Source of the DNA: a virus
IMG/VR virus record: IMGVR_UViG_3300033148_002472
Span: 1 to 31,403 of that record
Strand: one strand, 5' to 3'
Length of the DNA: 31,403 bases
Below the pieces are notes generated by a model that saw only the letters and a list, made by a program, of their open reading frames with translations, searched no databases and was not told the origin of the DNA. This document shows positions 1 to 4,062 of this stretch, piece after piece; within the stretch, counting starts at the first letter, position 1, and each line of letters opens with the position of its first letter. A program made the position numbers and the translations under genes.

Positions 1-171
1 CTCTTCAAGCTTAGGGAACCAATTTTCTTTGTGCTCCTTTTCTTTCTTGGCCCGTGCCTCTTCCGATTTGGCATTGCCGTAGGCTACTTTAGATGGGTCG
101 TAAGGATAAATCTCTCTTACGGCCTGCGTGTCTGGTTTAGTTTCTAGGTCGAATGATGTTATATTACTCAT
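1..171 (-). CDS. DnaQ/RNase H-fold 3'-5' exonuclease, N-terminal part (cut by window edge)
   Basis: Only the first 57 codons are visible, reading leftward from the ATG at 171 and open at base 1. The protein begins MSNITSFDLETKP, where FDLET is the DxE exonuclease motif I of DnaQ-like 3'-5' exonucleases. It continues with PYDPSKVAYGNAKSEEARAK, an insertion typical of phage-encoded RNase H-like exonucleases that sit next to recombination and polymerase genes. It would act on DNA 3' ends in phage replication or recombination. It is the downstream gene of the leftward operon, separated from the annealing protein by 31 bp that contain an AAGCTTATCAC element 22 nt before the start codon. The motif is seen directly; the family call rests on memory of similar phage proteins, and the other catalytic motifs lie outside the window. 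Confidence 0.7.
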   Translation of the reverse strand, partial: MSNITSFDLETKPDTQAVREIYPYDPSKVAYGNAKSEEARAKKEKEHKENWFPKLEE

Positions 172-204
172 TGTGGTATGTTTTTGTGTTTATGTGATAA
201 GCTT
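172..204 (-). promoter_or_regulatory. AAGCTTATCAC element, copy 1 (before the exonuclease)
   Basis: On the minus strand AAGCTTATCAC (204-194) is followed by an A-rich stretch and ATACCAC, then the ATG at 171. The gap from the 11-mer to the ATG is 22 nt, as in the copy at 4096. The box overlaps the stop codon of the upstream gene. No convincing sigma70 hexamers precede this copy because the upstream sequence is coding. Confidence 0.55.
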
Positions 205-982
205 AAAAGGGGACATCGTCTTCTTCCTGATCCTGTGAATCAGGTGTCGCTTGCGGGATGTCAGACTCTACAGCCTTATCCTGTTTATTGGATTCTAAGG
301 CCATTTTGCAGTCCTCGATGCATGCAAGGTTATCGGCAGCATATTTACTATTGGGGTCATAGTTATTCTCTAGCCACTTTAATGTGCCCTCAAGCTGCTC
401 TGAGAGCCCTTCATCTAGGATCTGTTGAAGACTCTTACCTTTGTTCTTTCCTACCTTTAGCACACGATCCTGCCATTTCCCCGTATTTTTAGGTGCAGGG
501 CTAGACGCTGCCTGTGGCTTCGCTTTGGCTGGCTTCGGCTGGCTGGTGCTCTCGCTTGATTCCTCGCCATCTGGTAGGTCTTCACCCGCATAGATGTATA
601 ATCCTAGGCCGTGGCGTGCTATAGCCTTTGTGAGACTGCGCTGAATGGCCTTGTTTACGTCAAATGATGTGATGTTCTCAAGTGGAATGGACTCATTCTT
701 GTAGTTCATCACTGGAAGATATTCGATAAGTTCCTTACCCTCGACTGTAACGCCTGTCTTTACCCAAGCGGTCTTATCGTCGTGGAAGTAGTTTGAGTAT
801 AGCCCACGGCTTTCATTGATATACTCATATATCGTATATGTGCTGTCAGGGTAGTGTTTTAGTAGCTCTGCCCACGCCCACGCCCATGATAGGTAGGTAA
901 GGCCGTTCTTGGCTTCTGTGTGCTCGTTTACATTAACTTTAGATAGCGTCTCGTAGACACTAGGTTTGTCTTGATCTGGCAT
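203..982 (-). CDS. Single-strand annealing protein, DUF1071 (Sak3-like), with SSB-like acidic C-terminus
   Basis: The 259-residue protein has the features of the DUF1071 phage annealing family. Its N-terminal part contains YLSWAWAWAELLKHYPD (about residues 31-47) and the block DVNKAIQRSLTKAIARHGLGLYIY (about 109-132), both hallmarks of that family. Such proteins anneal complementary single strands during phage recombination and replication, like RecT or Red-beta. Residues 145-165 form a low-complexity Ser/Pro/Lys linker. A second small domain follows around GKNKGKSLQQIL and LKWLENN (about 178-207). The extreme C-terminus is DQEEDDVPF, very close to the acidic tip with which bacterial SSB recruits partners. 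The gene lies upstream of the exonuclease in the leftward operon. Family membership is recognised from memory; the role of the SSB-like tip is inference. Confidence 0.8.
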   Translation of the reverse strand: MPDQDKPSVYETLSKVNVNEHTEAKNGLTYLSWAWAWAELLKHYPDSTYTIYEYINESRGLYSNYFHDDKTAWVKTGVTVEGKELIEYLPVMNYKNESIPLENITSFDVNKAIQRSLTKAIARHGLGLYIYAGEDLPDGEESSESTSQPKPAKAKPQAASSPAPKNTGKWQDRVLKVGKNKGKSLQQILDEGLSEQLEGTLKWLENNYDPNSKYAADNLACIEDCKMALESNKQDKAVESDIPQATPDSQDQEEDDVPF

Positions 983-1051
983 GATTTATAGTTATTATAA
1001 TGATTATTGCGGCGAGTGGTATCCCGTGATAAGCTTGCCCCTGGTAGCTAT
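983..1051 (-). promoter_or_regulatory. AAGCTTATCAC element, copy 2 (before the annealing protein)
   Basis: On the minus strand ATAGCTACC (1051-1043) is followed after 6 nt by AAGCTTATCAC (1036-1026), then GGG and ATACCAC, and an AT-rich spacer of 25 nt before the ATG at 982. The order of boxes (ATAGCTACC, AAGCTTATCAC, ATACCAC) matches the copies at 1690 and 4096, but the spacing is compressed and the ATG is 43 nt from the 11-mer instead of 21-22. Confidence 0.5.
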
Positions 1052-1254
1052 TTGCTGCTGGGGGTATTTCTTATCTGGGCTCGAAAGTCTCTAGCTAGTT
1101 CCCAATCAACCTCGATTTCTAGGCCTAGTGATGAGCCATTCTGCTTGGCTCTCTTTTTTAGGTCTTTAGCTATGTGTGGTGGAACGTATGGGCCGTTTCC
1201 ACCTAATCTGACCTTATTCTCCTTGTTTGCGTCTTTTTTCATGATCTTGGGCAT
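1048..1254 (-). CDS. Small basic protein, possible ribbon-helix-helix regulator
   Basis: The gene encodes 68 residues. The centre, PHIAKDLKKRAKQNGSSLGLEI, resembles the helix-turn-helix half of Arc/CopG-type ribbon-helix-helix repressors, where a Leu-Lys-Lys-Arg-Ala helix is followed by Asn-Gly-x-Ser-Leu and a second helix ending in Glu-Ile. If so it would dimerise and bind DNA as a phage regulator. It overlaps the end of the upstream gene by 41 bp in another frame, as coupled phage genes often do. No Shine-Dalgarno sequence is evident before the ATG; MKK four codons later is an alternative start. The resemblance is short, so the regulatory role is tentative. Confidence 0.5.
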   Translation of the reverse strand: MPKIMKKDANKENKVRLGGNGPYVPPHIAKDLKKRAKQNGSSLGLEIEVDWELARDFRAQIRNTPSSK

Positions 1255-1486
1255 CTACTAGTTTAAATTTAGAAAATATTAAAAGTTTCCCTGGTGTGCT
1301 GACAGACTGAACACACCGAAGTATAGCAGATAGCTGGTTCCCTGTGAGGCGGAACTTTGAGACTCGTATATCTCGCCATGCGTTAAGGTGCTTGTGCACG
1401 AGTATATATTCCTCATTGGATAGCTCATAAACGCTATATCGTTCGTTGCGGCCCTTGTGATAGTAGAAGGCTTTGACATTATTCAT
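1214..1486 (-). CDS. Hypothetical protein of the leftward operon
   Basis: The gene encodes 90 residues beginning MNNVKAFYYHKGRNERYSVYEL. It is mixed alpha/beta in character with no membrane segment and a strongly basic, polar C-terminus (KLVDAQDHEKRRKQGE). The ATG overlaps the stop codon of the preceding gene (ctATGA) and is preceded by GAGGAA, so translation is probably coupled. I do not recognise the family. Its position between two other small genes ahead of the annealing protein suggests an early gene. Confidence 0.6.
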   Translation of the reverse strand: MNNVKAFYYHKGRNERYSVYELSNEEYILVHKHLNAWRDIRVSKFRLTGNQLSAILRCVQSVSTPGKLLIFSKFKLVDAQDHEKRRKQGE

Positions 1487-1668
1487 AGTTCCTCAGTGGT
1501 GCGATTCTCGCCATTTTCGAAGCGTCTCATATTCTCTTCGTTCTCACGCTCCAAGTCTTCAAGGTAGCAGTGGTGCTGCATAAGAAGAGACTCTTCAGGG
1601 TTAAGCTCTAGGCTGCGTTGGGCGATTAAGCTACGTTGTTCTGCTACGATTAAGTCGATTGAGTTCAT
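1483..1668 (-). CDS. Small acidic protein, first gene of the leftward operon
   Basis: I place the start at the ATG at 1668, giving 61 residues (MNSIDLIVAEQRSLIAQRSL onward). A longer reading from a TTG at 1734 is possible, but that TTG is the first base of a perfect TTGACA promoter hexamer, so the extra codons are probably untranslated. The protein is largely helical and acidic (LEDLERENEENMRRFENGEN), suggesting a coiled coil or protein-protein contact. Its family is unknown. It is the first gene after the promoter and the AAGCTTATCAC element, 21 nt downstream of the latter. Confidence 0.55.
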   Translation of the reverse strand: MNSIDLIVAEQRSLIAQRSLELNPEESLLMQHHCYLEDLERENEENMRRFENGENRTTEEL

Positions 1669-1700
1669 GTGGTATCTGTTATGGTTTAAGTGATAAGCTT
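1669..1700 (-). promoter_or_regulatory. AAGCTTATCAC element, copy 3 (start of leftward operon)
   Basis: On the minus strand AAGCTTATCAC (1700-1690) is followed by TTAAACCATAACAG, ATACCAC and the ATG at 1668, a gap of 21 nt. Exactly 14 nt upstream of the 11-mer lies GTAGCGGTAG (1724-1715), the precise reverse complement of the CTACCGCTAC found at the same distance from the copy at 4096; CAATAG precedes both. The box begins 5 nt after a candidate -10 hexamer, so it would cover the transcription start. Confidence 0.65.
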
Positions 1701-1705
1701 CGACC

Positions 1706-1734
1706 ACTATTGCGCTACCGCTACCTATTGTCAA
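1706..1734 (-). promoter_or_regulatory. Candidate sigma70-type promoter for the leftward operon
   Basis: On the minus strand there is a perfect -35 TTGACA (1734-1729), a 17-nt spacer, and AATAGT (1711-1706), which matches four of six bases of TATAAT. Transcription would start near 1700-1697, at the edge of the AAGCTTATCAC box. It is the only good promoter ahead of the leftward genes and lies back to back with the rightward non-coding region. Confidence 0.55.
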
Positions 1735-1934
1735 ATATAAATATTAATTTTTTCAAAAAAGTTTTTGATTGAAGTTTTTAGCAACATACATAGGATGCTT
1801 ATTAATGATTAAGACAAGACAGCGAAACCACGTAAAACCGAATAACATTTCGGCGGGTTTGCTGTAGTCTAATAGTTCTTTTACATAGATTTTTACCAAG
1901 CCCACTTCTTAACTGAGTGGGCTTTTTGTTTTAT
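1735..1934 (+). ncRNA. Structured leader or small RNA ending in a terminator
   Basis: This 200-nt stretch holds no gene. From 1821 a nested hairpin can be drawn: AGC and AAACC (1821-1823, 1825-1829, one bulged G) pair with GGTTT and GCT (1856-1863), and inside it CCGAA (1838-1842) pairs with TTCGG (1849-1853) across a six-base loop. It is followed by the terminator at 1898-1927. A weak promoter (TTGATT at 1765, 16 nt, TACATA at 1787) could start a transcript of about 130 nt. Whether it is a separate small RNA or a leader for the tRNA cluster cannot be told by eye. Confidence 0.35.
1898..1927 (+). terminator. Rho-independent terminator before the tRNA cluster
   Basis: The 9-bp stem AAGCCCACT (1898-1906) / AGTGGGCTT (1916-1924) with a nine-base loop is followed by a T run to 1927. 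It points rightward and would end a transcript begun in the 1760-1890 region just before the first tRNA. Confidence 0.75.
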
Positions 1935-2006
1935 TGGCAAGTGCACCATAGGCAGGTGGGCGACCTGTTAAGTCGTTGTATGCTGGTTCGAATCCAGCCT
2001 TGCCAG
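1935..2006 (+). tRNA. tRNA-Asn (anticodon GTT)
   Basis: A complete cloverleaf: acceptor TGGCAAG/CTTGCCA, D-stem CACC/GGTG, anticodon stem GCGAC/GTCGT with loop CTGTTAA, and T-arm GCTGG-TTCGAAT-CCAGC. The discriminator is G, as expected for Asn. CCA is not encoded. First gene of the cluster. Confidence 0.93.
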
Positions 2007-2012
2007 CCTTTT

Positions 2013-2084
2013 ACGCTGGAAGCTCAAAGGACGAGCACCGGATTACGAATCCGTAGGTTATAGGTTCGACTCCTATCCAGCGTA
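2013..2084 (+). tRNA. tRNA-Arg (anticodon ACG)
   Basis: Acceptor ACGCTGG/CCAGCGT, D-stem GCTC/GAGC, anticodon loop TTACGAA, and T-loop TTCGACT on a perfect 5-bp stem. The discriminator is A; CCA is not encoded. The outermost anticodon-stem pair is mismatched. It reads CGN codons, which are the only Arg codons in the major capsid gene of this window. Confidence 0.93.
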
Positions 2085-2090
2085 CTTTAT

Positions 2091-2166
2091 TGCCTCAAAG
2101 TGTTAGGGATGTGCACAGTCGGTTTTGATCCGATTAGTCTGGGTTCGATTCCCAGTGAGGCTACCA
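2091..2166 (+). tRNA. tRNA-Gln (anticodon TTG)
   Basis: Acceptor TGCCTCA/TGAGGCT, where positions 2-7 pair and 1-72 is T opposite T; D-stem GTGT/GCAC; anticodon stem GTCGG/CCGAT with loop TTTTGAT; T-arm CTGGG-TTCGATT-CCCAG. Discriminator A and CCA are encoded. A weak 1-72 pair is normal for Gln tRNAs. Confidence 0.92.
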
Positions 2167-2172
2167 ATTTAT

Positions 2173-2249
2173 ATGGCGGTAGTTCAGTCTGGTAGAACGC
2201 TGGCTTTGGGAGTCAGTTGTCGGGGGTTCGAATCCCTCTCGCCATACCA
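2173..2249 (+). tRNA. tRNA-Pro (anticodon TGG)
   Basis: Acceptor ATGGCGG/TCGCCAT, D-stem GTTC/GAAC, anticodon stem CTGGC/GTCAG with loop TTTGGGA, and T-loop TTCGAAT. Discriminator A and CCA are encoded. All arms are canonical, with one G-T pair each in acceptor, anticodon and T stems. Confidence 0.93.
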
Positions 2250-2253
2250 TTTA

Positions 2254-2331
2254 TCAGGTGCGCGGCCTAAGTGGTAGAGGCACCAGCCTGTGAAGCTGGG
2301 GAAGTGGGTTCGACTCCCACCCACCTGACCA
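2254..2331 (+). tRNA. tRNA-His (anticodon GTG), without the G-1:C73 identity pair
   Basis: Anticodon stem CCAGC/GCTGG with loop CTGTGAA and T-arm GTGGG-TTCGACT-CCCAC are clear. The acceptor is CAGGTG/CACCTG with position 7 C opposite C at 66. The base before position 1 is T (2254) and the discriminator is A (2328), forming a T-1:A73 pair in place of the nearly universal G-1:C73. Position 8 is G, not the usual T. CCA is encoded (2329-2331). Loss of G-1 with A73 is known from a clade of Alphaproteobacteria. Confidence 0.88.
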
Positions 2332-2335
2332 TTTT

Positions 2336-2409
2336 GGGGGTATAACTCAATTGGATAGAGTAATCGGCTTTTAACCGATGAGTTGGGGGTTCGAGTCCCT
2401 CTGCCCCTA
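2336..2409 (+). tRNA. tRNA-Lys (anticodon TTT)
   Basis: Acceptor GGGGGTA/TGCCCCT (G1-T72 wobble), D-stem ACTC/GAGT, anticodon stem ATCGG/CCGAT with loop CTTTTAA, and T-loop TTCGAGT. Discriminator A; CCA is not encoded. Confidence 0.94.
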
Positions 2410-2414
2410 TTTTT

Positions 2415-2498
2415 GCTCCCTGTTCGCGACATGGTTCTTCTAAAGCCATCCCTAAGAGTTGTGTGGAAGGGCATGAGGTTCGATTCCTCCAGGGAGTA
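2415..2498 (+). tRNA. Aberrant tRNA-Arg (anticodon TCT): no D-arm, long variable region
   Basis: The acceptor GCTCCCT/AGGGAGT, the anticodon arm TGGTT-CTTCTAA-AGCCA and the T-arm GAGG-TTCGATT-CCTC are convincing, giving 84 nt. Only ten bases (2422-2431, containing TCGCGA) separate acceptor from anticodon arm, too few for a D-arm. The variable region is 25 nt with a CCCT/AGGG stem (2450-2453, 2468-2471). An extra T-A pair could lengthen the acceptor to 8 bp while the T-stem has 4 good pairs, an 8/4 layout. It may be a decayed gene or a non-canonical tRNA that reads AGA/AGG. Confidence 0.6.
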
Positions 2499-2646
2499 TT
2501 TCCGTTTGACAGCCATCGACTCAGCGAGTATTCGTATATTCATGCTTTATATTTGGACGACAGCCTTATGGATAGACACATGTGATTTTACTTGTGTGAT
2601 CGGTGGGCTACGTCTGAAGTAATAGCATAGACATACACTTTAAACG
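2499..2646 (+). promoter_or_regulatory. Candidate promoter and leader with antiterminator segment
   Basis: No gene is visible in this 148-nt gap. A perfect TTGACA (2506-2511) is followed 17 nt later by TATTCG (2529) and further on by TATATT (2535), so promoter activity is possible but weakly supported. In the putative leader, GGTGGGCT (2602-2609) is an exact complement of AGCCCACC (2649-2656), the left arm of the following terminator. The two pairings are mutually exclusive, as in a transcription attenuator. Confidence 0.45.
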
Positions 2647-2680
2647 AAAGCCCACCATGAGAAATCTAGGTGGGTTTTTT
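2647..2680 (+). terminator. Rho-independent terminator inside the tRNA cluster
   Basis: CCCACC (2651-2656) pairs with GGTGGG (2669-2674) across a 12-base loop. Flanking AAAG pairs with the first T residues of a six-T run. It splits the tRNA cluster into two halves and can be blocked by the upstream GGTGGGCT segment at 2602. Confidence 0.75.
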
Positions 2681-2706
2681 GTTTTAGATCTTTGACAGTA
2701 TTTTAC

Positions 2707-2781
2707 GGGAACCTGATGTAAGTAGAGGCATGGCAGATTGAAACCCTGCACGTGAAGGGGCAGCACCTTCGGTTCCCACCA
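2707..2781 (+). tRNA. tRNA-Phe-like (anticodon GAA) lacking both elbow loops
   Basis: The geometry is that of a tRNA: acceptor GGGAACC/GGTTCCC (7 of 7), D-stem ATGT/GCAT, anticodon arm GCAG/CTGC with loop TTGAAAC (anticodon GAA, A37), and T-stem GAAGG/CCTTC directly abutting the acceptor. Discriminator A and CCA are encoded. The T-loop is GGCAGCA instead of TTCRANY and the eight-base D-loop has no GG, so the usual D-loop/T-loop contact cannot form. Intact stems with both loops altered suggest an unusual functional RNA or a tRNA mimic rather than random decay. Confidence 0.6.
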
Positions 2782-2786
2782 TTTGT

Positions 2787-2861
2787 ATTGGGGTAGCTCA
2801 ACGGCAGAGCAGCGGCTTCCAAATCCGCCGGTTGTGAGTTCGAATCTCACCCCCTTTGCCA
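2787..2861 (+). tRNA. tRNA-Trp (anticodon CCA), two T-T mismatches in the acceptor
   Basis: D-arm GCTC/GAGC with TA at positions 8-9, anticodon loop TTCCAAA (CCA) on a GCGG/CCGC stem, T-arm GTGAG-TTCGAAT-CTCAC, discriminator G and encoded CCA all fit tRNA-Trp. The acceptor ATTGGGG/CCCCTTT has T opposite T at 2-71 and 3-70. If the loop were shifted by one base the anticodon would be TCC (Gly), but the stem then fails to pair. Confidence 0.82.
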
Positions 2862-2866
2862 TTTAT

Positions 2867-2939
2867 GCCCCTATCATACAGCGGTCTAGTATGCTGGTCT
2901 GTCGAACCGGTCACGCGGGTTCAAATCCCGCTGGGGGCG
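2867..2939 (+). tRNA. tRNA-Asp (anticodon GTC)
   Basis: Acceptor GCCCCTA/TGGGGGC, D-stem ATAC/GTAT, anticodon stem CTGGT/ACCGG with loop CTGTCGA, T-arm GCGGG-TTCAAAT-CCCGC, and discriminator G as expected for Asp. CCA is not encoded. Confidence 0.93.
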
Positions 2940-2945
2940 CTTTCT

Positions 2946-3019
2946 GCGGGTATATCCCAACTGGTAGAGGAATGCGGTTTAAACCCGCTTCAGTGTAGGT
3001 TCGAATCCTGCTACCCGTA
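2946..3019 (+). tRNA. tRNA-Leu-type (anticodon TAA) with a short variable loop
   Basis: Acceptor GCGGGTA/TACCCGT, D-stem TCC/GGA with GG in the loop, anticodon stem GCGG/CCGC (outer pair T opposite T) with loop TTTAAAC, and T-arm GTAGG-TTCGAAT-CCTGC. Discriminator A; CCA is not encoded. The anticodon TAA reads TTA (Leu), yet bacterial Leu tRNAs normally have a long variable arm and this one has only five bases there, so its charging identity is uncertain. Confidence 0.85.
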
Positions 3020-3022
3020 TAT

Positions 3023-3097
3023 GGCTCATTAGTTTAAGCGGTAAAACACTTGCCTTGTAAGCTTGAGAACTCGGTTCGATTCCGAGATGAGCCTCCA
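3023..3097 (+). tRNA. tRNA-Thr (anticodon TGT), two T-T mismatches in the anticodon stem
   Basis: Acceptor GGCTCAT/ATGAGCC, D-stem GTTT/AAAC, loop CTTGTAA (anticodon TGT), T-arm CTCGG-TTCGATT-CCGAG, and encoded CCA are clear. The anticodon stem CTTGC/GCTTG has T opposite T at 28-42 and 29-41, leaving three pairs. The discriminator is T. Confidence 0.85.
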
Positions 3098-3103
3098 CTT
3101 TCT

Positions 3104-3174
3104 AGGCCTATAGCTTATTGGTAAAGCGTCCGTCTCATAAACGGGTGAAGAGGGTTCAATCCCCTCTAGGCCCA
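3104..3174 (+). tRNA. tRNA with anticodon CAT (elongator Met or Ile2)
   Basis: D-stem GCTT/AAGC, anticodon stem TCCGT/ACGGG with loop CTCATAA, T-arm GAGGG-TTCAATC-CCCTC, discriminator A. The acceptor AGGCCTA/TAGGCCC has A1 opposite C72. The three G-C pairs that mark initiator tRNA are absent from the anticodon stem, so it is Met elongator or lysidine-modified Ile. CCA is not encoded; a run of seven T follows. Confidence 0.9.
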
Positions 3175-3253
3175 TTTTTTTAAGAAAGTGCTTGCATGCA
3201 CATGCATTCACCTGCATTAATGTGCACTGAAAAGTCGAGTCTGCATATAGTTT
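3175..3253 (+). other. Gene-free spacer with a TGCA-rich hairpin
   Basis: After the tRNA the sequence contains several TGCA/ATGCAT units and an inverted repeat TGCACAT (3197-3203) / ATGTGCA (3220-3226). CTGCATATAGTT (3241-3252) is the left arm of a 12-bp inverted repeat whose right arm is at 3329-3340. No coding sequence is supported here. Confidence 0.4.
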
Positions 3254-3340
3254 AATTAGGGCCTCTAGGAATAGGGGCCTTAATTTTTTACTTGATTCAA
3301 AAGCCGCAATGAGTATGTTCCTGCCAACAACTATATGCAG
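3241..3340. repeat. 12-bp perfect inverted repeat around the terminator
   Basis: CTGCATATAGTT at 3241-3252 is the exact reverse complement of AACTATATGCAG at 3329-3340, enclosing the terminator hairpin in between. The right arm overlaps the alternative stem CCTGC (3320-3324)/GCAGG (3337-3341), so the two foldings compete. Confidence 0.6.
3254..3289 (+). terminator. Strong terminator at the end of the main tRNA cluster
   Basis: A 12-bp stem (3254-3265 with 3274-3285, including two G-T pairs) with the eight-base loop TAGGAATA is followed by further T residues to 3289. It ends the transcript of tRNAs Phe to CAT and separates it from the structured region that follows. Confidence 0.8.
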
Positions 3341-3557
3341 GGAAGCGGATACCCTCGATAACAACCGTATGACACTCCAGAGCTGAACAAGTCTGGCCCC
3401 AAGGGATAAAAAAAGAGGTCTAGCAGTGTGTGAAATACATGAAGCCCCCCGATAACCGTTGAGTCTGTGTGCGATAGAATGTTATGCTGGAATATTAAAT
3501 CGAGAAACACCGACATGCAGGCAACATGGCGGGTAAGCAGGGCTTCATATATTTCAT

Positions 3558-3644
3558 TTTATGCAGGGTATATCAGTGGTTAGATTGTCGGCCTCATAAG
3601 CCGAAGGCCGCCGGTTCGAGTCCGGCCCCTGCAACTTTATGCAG
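3558..3644. repeat. 9-bp direct repeat flanking the embedded tRNA
   Basis: TTTATGCAG occurs at 3558-3566, overlapping the tRNA 5' end, and again at 3636-3644 just after its 3' end. The repeat may mark insertion of the tRNA into the surrounding RNA or simply reflect a shared stem sequence. Confidence 0.4.
3562..3634 (+). tRNA. Second tRNA with anticodon CAT, inside the structured region
   Basis: Acceptor TGCAGGG/CCCTGCA (7 of 7), anticodon stem TCGGC/GCCGA with loop CTCATAA, T-arm GCCGG-TTCGAGT-CCGGC, discriminator A, no CCA. It starts 5 nt after the 17-bp helix that ends at 3556, about 390 nt from the other tRNAs. With two CAT tRNAs in the phage, one is probably Ile2 and the other Met; T1-A72 is a weak pair, so an initiator role cannot be excluded. 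Confidence 0.92.
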
Positions 3645-4062
3645 TGAAAAATGGACTAGAGCCGAACCCCGAAAGGGAAGTAGCTGCACCTTTCGAATTT
3701 TTCCATCTTGCTGGGTGCAACCCAACTCGCCTTGGTCGCGCAAGGCGGGGGCAGATGGAGCTTTATTTTCATTATTTCACACTGATACAGGCAATGAGAA
3801 TCAGGGGCCGGTAACCCATAATTTACCCTCAACCTGTAGAGACATACCAAATATAAGAACCCACTTAAAAGGCTAAGGGAGCTGGCAATACTGCGGTGGC
3901 ATGGTATGAGCGATACGATCTAAGACCCAATGGCGATAGGCATATCCTCTCAAGGCTTTCCTTAGTATGCGATAGCTGCGTACTAAGGGAGCTTCGAGAA
4001 CGCTTAACTCCCAACCGAGCCCATAACGATAATCATATCGCAAAAATAATTTAATAATCTGC

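Noticed and set aside
1669-1734. TTG start at 1734 for the first leftward gene
   Set aside because: The extra codons coincide with a perfect -35 box, a -10 box and the AAGCTTATCAC element; the ATG at 1668 fits the spacing seen at other copies.
2692-2720. Second exact TTGACA (2692-2697) as a promoter
   Set aside because: The -10 position falls inside the tRNA-Phe-like gene and matches TATAAT poorly; transcription would start within the tRNA.
2946-3019. Reading the Leu-type tRNA anticodon as TTA (ochre suppressor)
   Set aside because: Shifting the loop by one base destroys the anticodon stem; loop TTTAAAC on GCGG/CCGC gives TAA with T33 and A37 in place.
2184-3364. Open frames on both strands across the tRNA cluster (e.g. 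2184-2543 minus, 2608-2862 minus, 3029-3364 minus)
   Set aside because: They run through tRNA genes; their products contain translated T-loop sequence (for example repeated GLEPPT or GVEPT-like patterns), the usual signature of antisense tRNA reading.
3526-3876. Plus-strand 116-codon frame and minus-strand 111-codon frame at 3873-4208
   Set aside because: The first runs through a tRNA and stable hairpins, the second opposes the real gene at 4129; neither has a ribosome site or protein-like composition.
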